This document shows, piece by piece, positions 58,795-64,000 of a stretch of 64,000 bases of DNA. Made by a program: the position numbers and the translations under genes. The notes under the pieces were generated by a model that worked only from the letters and a program-made list of their open reading frames with translations, ran no database searches and was not told where the DNA came from. The stretch spans positions 248,001-312,000 of the forward strand of contig NZ_JAERSG010000001.1 of NCBI RefSeq assembly GCF_016735675.1, written 5' to 3'. The DNA comes from Nocardioides baculatus. GTDB taxonomy: Bacteria; Actinomycetota; Actinomycetes; Propionibacteriales; Nocardioidaceae. How positions within the stretch are numbered: position 1 is the stretch's first letter; the number at the start of each line of letters is the position of its first letter.

Positions 58795-59535
58795 ATGACC
58801 CACGTCTTTCGCGTCGTCATCACCGCCGTTGCCAGCCTCGCGCTGCTGATGGGCGCAGTGGTTGGACTTAGCGCCGTAGGCGCATCGGCTGCCACCGATA
58901 TGGACTGCACCGATTTCTCCACGCAGGCCTCGGCACAGTCGTTCTTCCTGGCCGCCGGTGGTCCGTACTCGGACCCCCACTTTCTTGACTCCGATGGTGA
59001 CGGGGTTGCTTGCGAGAGCAACCCCTGCCCTTGCTCCTACGGCACGACGCCGACGACGCCCGCGACGACGCCGACACCCACTCCGACACCCACTCAGACA
59101 CCGACTCCGATCCCAACGCCGACGCCGACGCCGACTCCCCCAGCCGAGGTGATCCACGTAGTGAGGGTCATCAACGGCCAGTTGATCAAGGTGCGCGAGG
59201 GCGCGAATTCTCCCGAAGTCGTGCACCTTCTCGGGGTCACCGTTCCGAAGCGATCTTGCGAGGCCAGGGCGGCCAAGAGGGATCTACGCTCGTGGGTGAA
59301 GCCGGGCATGGTCGTGATATCCCACATCGACGAGAAGGCACCCGACCGCGACGCGCAGGGCAACCTCTACCGCGCCCTGGAGCGCCAGAAGGGTGGATGG
59401 GACATCGGAGGTAGCCAGATCGACACCGGTTTCGCCAACGTCGATCGCAGCGTGCGCTTCAGCTTCAAGAACACCTATCTGCGGTGGGAGCGCAAGGCGA
59501 TCGCCCGGTCCAAGGGCTACCACGGCACTTGCTGA
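58795..59535 (+). CDS. secreted excalibur-domain protein with degenerate nuclease-like C-terminus
   Basis: 246 residues. Signal peptide (VFRVVITAVASLALLMGAVV) then an excalibur calcium-binding unit: DMDCTDFSTQASAQSFFLAA, then DPHFLDSDGDGVACE. A TP-repeat linker (TPTPTPTPTQTPTPIPTP) joins it to a domain resembling staphylococcal nuclease: VVRVINGQLIKVREGA, VVHLLGVTVP, QGNLYRALERQKGGWD, then GFANVDRS. The catalytic arginine and glutamate positions seem lost (VHLLGVTVPK), so nuclease activity is doubtful. Base composition and codon choice are less GC-rich than its neighbours, hinting at horizontal origin. ATG 58771 is an alternative start. Confidence 0.8.
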   Translation: MTHVFRVVITAVASLALLMGAVVGLSAVGASAATDMDCTDFSTQASAQSFFLAAGGPYSDPHFLDSDGDGVACESNPCPCSYGTTPTTPATTPTPTPTPTQTPTPIPTPTPTPTPPAEVIHVVRVINGQLIKVREGANSPEVVHLLGVTVPKRSCEARAAKRDLRSWVKPGMVVISHIDEKAPDRDAQGNLYRALERQKGGWDIGGSQIDTGFANVDRSVRFSFKNTYLRWERKAIARSKGYHGTC

Positions 59536-59642
59536 CCACCCCACGCTTCAGCTGCTGTTCACACGAGAGACAGTCCGCCGCCAGCGACGCAAGTCGTCCG
59601 CTTGCCGTCCTCAGGGGTGACCGGGCACCGACGAGCCGTGGC

Positions 59643-59648
59643 TACTGT
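59643..59648 (+). promoter_or_regulatory. -10 hexamer of aldo/keto reductase gene
   Basis: TACTGT ends seven bases before ATG 59656. Confidence 0.5.
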
Positions 59649-59655
59649 CGAACGC

Positions 59656-60450
59656 ATGACCAACTCTCCCCACATACCCGACCACACCCTCACCCTCAGC
59701 GGCGGAGCAACGATCCCGCTCCTCGGCTTCGGCACCTGGCAGATCAAGGGCGACGACGCCGTGCGCGCGACCGCCGCTGCGCTGGAGGCCGGCTACCGGC
59801 ACCTCGACACTGCGACGGTGTACGGCAACGAGGCTGAGGTCGGGCGGGCGCTGGCCGAGAGCGGCGTGGCGCGCGACGAGGTGTTCGTGACGACGAAGTG
59901 CCCGCCGGACAACGTCGGCAAGGAGATCGACACCCTCAAGAAGAGCCTGGAGCTGCTCCAGCTCGACCACGTCGACCTCTGGCTCATCCACTGGCCGGGC
60001 AGCGGCTCGGACAACACCACGCTCTGGCAGGCGTTCATCGAGGCGCGGGACGCCGGACTCACCAAGGAGATCGGCGTGAGCAACTTCGACGCAGCCCTCC
60101 TCGACGAGGTCACCCAGGCCACCGGCGAGGCTCCCGCCATCAACCAGATCCGCTGGAGCCCGCTGCTCTTCGACGCGCAGACCGTCAGCGAGCACCGCGA
60201 CCGCGGTGTCGCGCTCGAGGGCTACAGCGCGCTGCGCGGCGGCACCCTCGACCACCCGGCGATCGGCGAGATCGCCGAGCGCCTGGACCGTACGCCCGCC
60301 CAGGTCATCATCCGCTGGCACCTCCAGCACGAGACCGTCGTCATCCCGAAGTCCGTCAACGCCGACCGGATCCACTCCAACGCCGACGTCGGCGGGTTCG
60401 AGCTCAGCGCCGAGGACATGGCGACGCTCGACGGGCTCGGCGGCAGCTAG
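59656..60450 (+). CDS. aldo/keto reductase
   Basis: 264 residues, complete (beta/alpha)8 barrel. Catalytic tetrad: Asp in [18 protein letters not shown] with Tyr, Lys in [13 protein letters not shown], His in [10 protein letters not shown]. Cofactor motif [20 protein letters not shown] near the C-terminus binds NADPH. Closest to 2,5-diketo-gluconate reductase-like AKR5 enzymes. The exact substrate is unknown. TACTGT seven bases upstream of the ATG indicates leaderless start. It converges on the SDR with a 4-bp overlap. Confidence 0.93.
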   Translation: MTNSPHIPDHTLTLSGGATIPLLGFGTWQIKGDDAVRATAAALEAGYRHLDTATVYGNEAEVGRALAESGVARDEVFVTTKCPPDNVGKEIDTLKKSLELLQLDHVDLWLIHWPGSGSDNTTLWQAFIEARDAGLTKEIGVSNFDAALLDEVTQATGEAPAINQIRWSPLLFDAQTVSEHRDRGVALEGYSALRGGTLDHPAIGEIAERLDRTPAQVIIRWHLQHETVVIPKSVNADRIHSNADVGGFELSAEDMATLDGLGGS

Positions 60451-61256
60451 GCCCGCTCCTCGGCGATGCTGTTGCCGCCGTCGACGACGAGGCACTGGCC
60501 GGTGACGTACGACGAGCCGGGCGTGCAGAGGAAAGCGACGGCGGCGGCCACCTCGTCGGGCGTCGCGCTCCTGCCGATCGGCGTACGACGTCCCTGCCGC
60601 ACCTCGTCGTCGGTCTGGCTGCCCGTGGCGATCCACCCGGGTGCGACGGCGTTGGCGGTGATGCCGTCGGCGGCATGGTCTACCGCCACCGATCGCGCGA
60701 GGCCGACCATCCCGGCCTTGGCAGCGGCGTACGCCGCCTCGTCGCGCATCGCCATCACCGCCCCGGTCACCGACGTCACCATCACGATCCGACCCCAGCG
60801 GGCCTCGCGCATGCCGGGAAGGACCGCGCGGGTCGCGAGGAACGCGGTGTCGAGGTTGCGGGACAGCGCCGAGCGCCACGCCTCGTACGACAGGCCGTCG
60901 ACGCCGCCGGTCTCCGCGCCGCTCCCGGAAGCCAGACCGAAGGCGGGCGCGCTCGTGCTCGTCATCCCCGCGTTGTTCACCAGGATCGTCGGCGGGCCGA
61001 GCACGTCGGCCACGCGGGCATGAGCGTCGCGCACCTGCTCCTCGTCGGTGAGGTCCGCGATGACACCGACGGCCCGAACGCCGCGCTCGGTCAGCTCGGC
61101 CACCCGGTCCTCGACGCGGGCGGAGGTCGCACCCAGCGCGACGTCCGCACCCAGGGCCCCGAGGAGCGACGCGGTCGCGAAGCCGATCCCGTCCGGCGAG
61201 CCGGCACCGGTGACCCAGGCGACCCGTCCGGCGAGGCTGAACGCGTCAGGCAGCAT
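60447..61256 (-). CDS. short-chain dehydrogenase/reductase
   Basis: 269 residues. NAD(P)-binding [22 protein letters not shown] in [13 protein letters not shown], catalytic Ser in [13 protein letters not shown] and [14 protein letters not shown], and [11 protein letters not shown] at the end. The loop [10 protein letters not shown] is longer than the usual TGxxxGIG, as in some 3-oxoacyl-ACP reductase-like or FabI-like SDRs. Substrate unknown. It lies 26 bp upstream of the protease terminator structure, on the same strand. Confidence 0.9.
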   Translation of the reverse strand: MLPDAFSLAGRVAWVTGAGSPDGIGFATASLLGALGADVALGATSARVEDRVAELTERGVRAVGVIADLTDEEQVRDAHARVADVLGPPTILVNNAGMTSTSAPAFGLASGSGAETGGVDGLSYEAWRSALSRNLDTAFLATRAVLPGMREARWGRIVMVTSVTGAVMAMRDEAAYAAAKAGMVGLARSVAVDHAADGITANAVAPGWIATGSQTDDEVRQGRRTPIGRSATPDEVAAAVAFLCTPGSSYVTGQCLVVDGGNSIAEERA

Positions 61257-61282
61257 GGGCGAAACCCTCCCACGACGCGGAA

Positions 61283-61314
61283 GGGCCCTCGACCGCCGCG
61301 ACGGTCGAGGGCCC
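61283..61314 (-). terminator. terminator of trypsin-like protease gene
   Basis: A perfect 13-bp stem (GGGCCCTCGACCG at 61283-61295, complement at 61302-61314) with a 6-base loop, eight bases beyond the stop codon. Confidence 0.8.
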
Positions 61315-61322
61315 GGAGCCGG

Positions 61323-62183
61323 TCAGGAAGTGGCGAGGAACGGCGCGAGCCAGTCCTGCGCGACCTCGATGTCGACGCGCTGGTAGCCACCGAGGTATCG
61401 GCAGTTGTCGGTGTAGGCGTAGCTCGTCACGGTCACGAGGTAGCCGTTGAGGAACGTCGGGCCTCCCGAGTCGCCGAAGCAGGTCCCGCCGGTGCCCTTG
61501 GTGTCGTTGGGGTTGCCGTTGAGCTGGAGGATCTGGTCGGTCAGCTTCTGCCCCGGCTGGTCGGCGTATCTCCGGATCAGCGGGAACGTCATCGGGGTCG
61601 GCTTCTGCGGGCCCGAGTCGGGCTTGCGGACCTCGGTGCCGTAGCCGACCGACGTGAAGATCGTCTTGTTGAGCCTGGGCTGGGCGTAGTCGTCCAGGTA
61701 GTTCAGCGGAGCGATCTTCGCCGGCTCGATGCCGGTGACCGGACGGTCCAGCACGATCACCCCGACGTCGTTCCAGTTGTCCAGGTCGGTGAAGTCGGAG
61801 TACTCGGGGTGCGTGTACGCCGTGCCGGACCGGAAGCCGGCCGCCTCGATCTCAGCCTGCGTGTAGCCGTTGGCAGGATCCGCGGCGGCGGCGTAACCGC
61901 TGCTGGGGCCGGTCTCCTTCACGACCGACCGGAAGTCCACGAGCGTCTTGCCCTTCGTGCCGTCCGTGCAGTGGGCGGCCGTCAGCAGCACCGTGGGCGT
62001 GACGAGGGTCGCCGAGCAGCGGAACCGGCCGGTGCCGTCGTAGAAGAGGATCAGCCCCACGTTGGGGTGGGCGTCGCCGTCCGGCGTACCGCCGGTCACG
62101 GCAGCGGCTGGAGCCGCCGTCATGGCACCCAGCGTCAGCGCGGTCACCAGCACCGCCATGGCGGCCTTGAGTCGAGATCGCAT
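61323..62183 (-). CDS. secreted trypsin-like serine protease
   Basis: 286 residues. Signal peptide MRSRLKAAMAVLVTALTLGA, then AAPAAAVTGGTPDGDAHPNV, which resembles the IVGG-type mature start. Catalytic triad: His in LLTAAHCTDG, Asp in NWNDVGVIVLD, Ser in CFGDSGGPTFL. Four cysteines allow two disulfides. Family S1, exported. ATG 62183 has AAGGA seven bases upstream. Role probably in extracellular protein degradation. Confidence 0.93.
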   Translation of the reverse strand: MRSRLKAAMAVLVTALTLGAMTAAPAAAVTGGTPDGDAHPNVGLILFYDGTGRFRCSATLVTPTVLLTAAHCTDGTKGKTLVDFRSVVKETGPSSGYAAAADPANGYTQAEIEAAGFRSGTAYTHPEYSDFTDLDNWNDVGVIVLDRPVTGIEPAKIAPLNYLDDYAQPRLNKTIFTSVGYGTEVRKPDSGPQKPTPMTFPLIRRYADQPGQKLTDQILQLNGNPNDTKGTGGTCFGDSGGPTFLNGYLVTVTSYAYTDNCRYLGGYQRVDIEVAQDWLAPFLATS

Positions 62184-62315
62184 GCACTCGTCCTTCGTTC
62201 GTCGGTCCCCGGGCCCATCGATGCTAGGCACACGTCCGCGCGACGGGAAGGACCTCGACACCGCAGGGACCGTGCAGGTTTGTCAGCGCGAAGGACTAGT
62301 CCAGTGCACATGCAG

Positions 62316-62351
62316 AAGAGCCCCCGACCGCCGAGGCGGTCAGGGGCTCTT
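62316..62351 (-). terminator. terminator of the cold-shock gene
   Basis: A stem of about 16 bp (AAGAGCCCC-x-GACCGCC with its complement) directly after the CspA-like stop codon, one mismatch, very short loop, followed by TTCTGC on the minus strand. Confidence 0.75.
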
Positions 62352-62362
62352 CGTGGTTCAGA

Positions 62363-62566
62363 TCAGGAGACGCGAACGTTCTCGGCCTGGGGACCCTTGG
62401 GGCCCTGGGCCAGGTCGAACTCGACCTTCTGGTTCTCGTCGAGCGACTTGTAGCCGTTGCTCTGGATCGCGGAGAAGTGGACGAACACGTCCTCGCCGCC
62501 ACCGTCCTGCGCGATGAAGCCGAAGCCCTTGTCAGCGTTGAACCACTTGACAGTTCCTGAAGCCAT
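62363..62566 (-). CDS. cspA: cold-shock-domain protein
   Basis: 67 residues, a single cold-shock domain. Motifs [20 protein letters not shown] (RNP1 in KGFGFI) and [11 protein letters not shown] (RNP2 in VFVHF), then [19 protein letters not shown]. It binds single-stranded RNA or DNA and prevents secondary structure. ATG 62566 has AAAGGA eight bases upstream. The 207-bp upstream region holds mutually exclusive hairpins that may form a temperature-responsive leader. Confidence 0.96.
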   Translation of the reverse strand: MASGTVKWFNADKGFGFIAQDGGGEDVFVHFSAIQSNGYKSLDENQKVEFDLAQGPKGPQAENVRVS

Positions 62567-62658
62567 GATGCTGTTCCTTTGTTTTCGTTCGCGGGCTGTG
62601 TGCCGGCGACCTGCTGAAGACATCCACCTGATGGAGTCCAGCGAACCGAAAACCAGGA

Positions 62659-62713
62659 GTACAAGACACGAGCCGTACGTCTTGTACGGCCAGGACGACC
62701 TTGGGGGTCGTCC
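62659..62713 (-). promoter_or_regulatory. structured 5' leader of cspA with alternative hairpins
   Basis: Three inverted repeats: GTACAAGAC/GTCTTGTAC (62659-62667, 62679-62687), CCGTAC/GTACGG (62673-62678, 62684-62689) and GGACGACC/GGTCGTCC (62693-62700, 62706-62713). The first two share bases, so only one can form at a time. The block lies about 95-145 bases upstream of the start codon, where E. coli-like cspA leaders carry thermosensing structure. Confidence 0.5.
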
Positions 62714-62773
62714 CTTCAACACCCTCCACAGTAGGGCATCGACCACACTTGTGGCGTTTCCGCGACCTTCGAC

Positions 62774-63238
62774 CTAGCCCGCCCGGGTGAAGGATGCCTC
62801 CAGCGCGTCGAGCACAGCGGTCCGCTCGCGCAGGGCGATGCGCCTCATCACCGGCGTCGCGGGGCCGTAGAGGCCGTACGTCTTGAGGCGGGCGTCGTGG
62901 CGGACGAGGGTCTCCTGCGCGCTGACCACCTCGAGCGTGTAGCCCGGCCAGCCCTCGGCGAGCCGGGAGCCCCACGGCGCGTCCTGCCACCAGTGGTAGA
63001 CGAGCCGCGTCGGCTGCTCGAACGTCGCCACCTCGCCGGGCGCCTTGCCGAACAGCGTCCGGTCCTCGTACGTCGTCCCGAGCCCGACCGGGCCGTCCGA
63101 GGTCTTGCGCGAGCCGCGCCGGATGCTGCCCTTGTGCGGCTGCCACTCGTTGATCGACTCGATGTCGGCGAGCTTGTCGAAGACCGCCTCGATCGGCGCC
63201 CTGACCACGCGTTCGAGGTGGAGCTCCGTCTCGCCCAT
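62774..63238 (-). CDS. SRPBCC-family protein
   Basis: 154 residues. Pattern of the polyketide-cyclase/AHA1-like START fold: LHLERVVRAPIEAVFDKLAD, ESINEWQPHKGSIRRG, PTRLVYHWWQDAPWG, then GLYGPATPVMRRIALRERT as C-terminal helix. It would enclose a hydrophobic ligand; no active-site motif. Reading starts at ATG 63238. It is upstream of cspA on the same strand, with cspA having its own promoter region. Confidence 0.85.
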   Translation of the reverse strand: MGETELHLERVVRAPIEAVFDKLADIESINEWQPHKGSIRRGSRKTSDGPVGLGTTYEDRTLFGKAPGEVATFEQPTRLVYHWWQDAPWGSRLAEGWPGYTLEVVSAQETLVRHDARLKTYGLYGPATPVMRRIALRERTAVLDALEASFTRAG

Positions 63239-63308
63239 GCACTCATGATCTGCCTGCCGTGGGTGGGGTGGAAGGCCGGTCTAGTGGGGCTGCGGCAGGA
63301 TCGGCGGC

Positions 63309-63722
63309 ATGACGACCGAGGGCTACGAGCTCCGCACCGAGCTCGCCGACATGGACTTCGACCGCATCCACCCGTGGCTCAGCACCGACGCCTACTGGGC
63401 GATGGGGCGCACGCGCGACAACGTCGAGACGGCCGCGCGGAGCTCGCTCAACTTCGGGATCTTCACCAGCGACGGGCAGCAGGTGGCGTACGCCCGGGTG
63501 CTCACCGACCACGCGAACTTCGGCTGGCTCGCCGATGTGTACGTCGACCGCGACCACCGCGGTCGCGGCGTGGGTCGGATGCTGGTGGAGGGCGTGATGG
63601 AGCGGCTCGAGCCGATCGGGCTCAGCCGCGTCCTGCTCGCGACGCGCGACGCGCACGACGTCTACGCACGGTTCGGGTTCGAGCCGCTGCCGAACCCCGA
63701 GATCTTCATGATCAAGAGCTGA
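63309..63722 (+). CDS. GNAT-family N-acetyltransferase
   Basis: 137 residues. Acetyl-CoA pyrophosphate loop: VYVDRDHRGRGVGRMLVEGV (motif A, R/QxxGxG/A). Strand pair FGIFTSDGQQVAYARVLTD is motif D and the C-terminal VYARFGFEPLPNPEIF is motif B. The segment WLADVYVDRDHRGRG is typical. Acceptor unknown. The end overlaps the convergent epimerase gene by 11 bp. Confidence 0.92.
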   Translation: MTTEGYELRTELADMDFDRIHPWLSTDAYWAMGRTRDNVETAARSSLNFGIFTSDGQQVAYARVLTDHANFGWLADVYVDRDHRGRGVGRMLVEGVMERLEPIGLSRVLLATRDAHDVYARFGFEPLPNPEIFMIKS

Positions 63723-64000
63723 AGCGCCACTCGATCGTCGAGCGGTAGGTCTCCCCCGGCTCGAGCACCGGCGACGGCCAGTCGGGGTGGTGGGGCGAGT
63801 CGGGGAAGAGCTGCGGCTCGAGGGCGACGCCCGACCTGGGCGCGTGGACGGTGCCGTCGAATCCGTCACCGGTGTAGACCTGCAGCCCGGGCTGGTCGCT
63901 CCACACCTCGAGCCTCGTCCGTTCCGACGACAGCGCCGCGTGCCGCCGGAGGCCGTTGCCCCGCACGACGTAGTTGTGGTCGATCGATGCTCGCAACGGA
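63712..64000 (-). CDS. aldose 1-epimerase (galactose mutarotase), C-terminal part, runs off right edge
   Basis: About 95 codons are visible. Family features: SIDHNYVVRG, then PGLQVYTGDGFDG, RSGVALEPQLFPDSPHHPDW, and EPGETYRSTIEWRF at the end. The VALEPQLFPDSP segment contains the catalytic glutamate of galactose mutarotases. The start codon lies outside the window. It interconverts alpha and beta anomers of aldoses in the cytosol. Confidence 0.9.
   Translation of the reverse strand, partial: PLRASIDHNYVVRGNGLRRHAALSSERTRLEVWSDQPGLQVYTGDGFDGTVHAPRSGVALEPQLFPDSPHHPDWPSPVLEPGETYRSTIEWRFSS

Overview
The window comes from a high-GC actinobacterium, most likely Nocardioidaceae (Nocardioides-like); the genus is inferred from gene content and codon style, not from any search. 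Codons end overwhelmingly in G or C. Lineage markers include topoisomerase I with a lysine/alanine tail, GAF-ANTAR regulators, an F420-type PPOX oxidoreductase, a bldG-like STAS protein, and the DEAH helicase plus Tad secretion neighbourhood that is conserved from Mycobacterium (Rv3654c-Rv3661 region) to Streptomyces. The stretch is chromosomal: one tRNA-Thr, core replication genes (holB, tmk, topA), and no transposase, phage gene or CRISPR array was seen.

Layout. 1-12.6 kb: metabolic genes. These are a partial GAF protein, HAD phosphatase, FMN reductase, rhomboid and PPOX enzyme, then a kinase/class-III-aminotransferase fusion divergent from a D-threonine-aldolase-like enzyme, then GAF-ANTAR, two quinone-reductase-type oxidoreductases and L-serine dehydratase. 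A small gene at 11.0-11.3 kb carries a LexA-like box. 12.7-24.6 kb: tRNA-Thr, OsmC, a secreted TAP-like hydrolase coupled to holB and tmk, topA, an apparently frameshifted gene, and a methyltransferase/phosphoesterase pair. 24.7-36 kb: proton-pumping pyrophosphatase with a CRP-type site, STAS protein, DECH helicase, and the opposing Tad operon (CpaE-like, TadA, TadB, TadC, Flp-type pilin, TadE, TadG-like), then a SerB1-like HAD.

36-44.9 kb: a Fic-like protein, an RTX-repeat secreted protein, and a coupled LytS/LytTR - DUF485-like - sodium:solute symporter operon that contains a 22-codon ORF overlapping both neighbours by ATGA. 44.9-53.7 kb: two paralogous secreted beta-propeller proteins, a HesB-fold protein without cysteines, an MFS transporter and serine hydrolase, and a SoxR-type MerR divergent from an SDR/QueA-like operon with a textbook 19-bp-spacer promoter. 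53.7-64 kb: an NYN-LOTUS protein, a response-regulator/TrxR-like flavoprotein fused in one chain and coupled to a cNMP-domain histidine kinase, a secreted excalibur/nuclease-like protein of odd composition, an aldo/keto reductase, SDR, secreted trypsin-like protease, cold-shock protein with a structured leader, and a partial aldose 1-epimerase at the right edge.

A theme across the window is leaderless expression. About twenty start codons lie 6-7 nt after a TANNNT-like hexamer and lack a Shine-Dalgarno sequence, while operon-internal and some other genes use AGGAG-type sites or ATGA/GTGA coupling. No wholly new system is demonstrable from sequence alone. The best candidates for follow-up are the redox flavoprotein/kinase pair, the SoxR-QueA-like operon, the kinase-phospholyase fusion locus and the LytSR-symporter operon with its mini-ORF.
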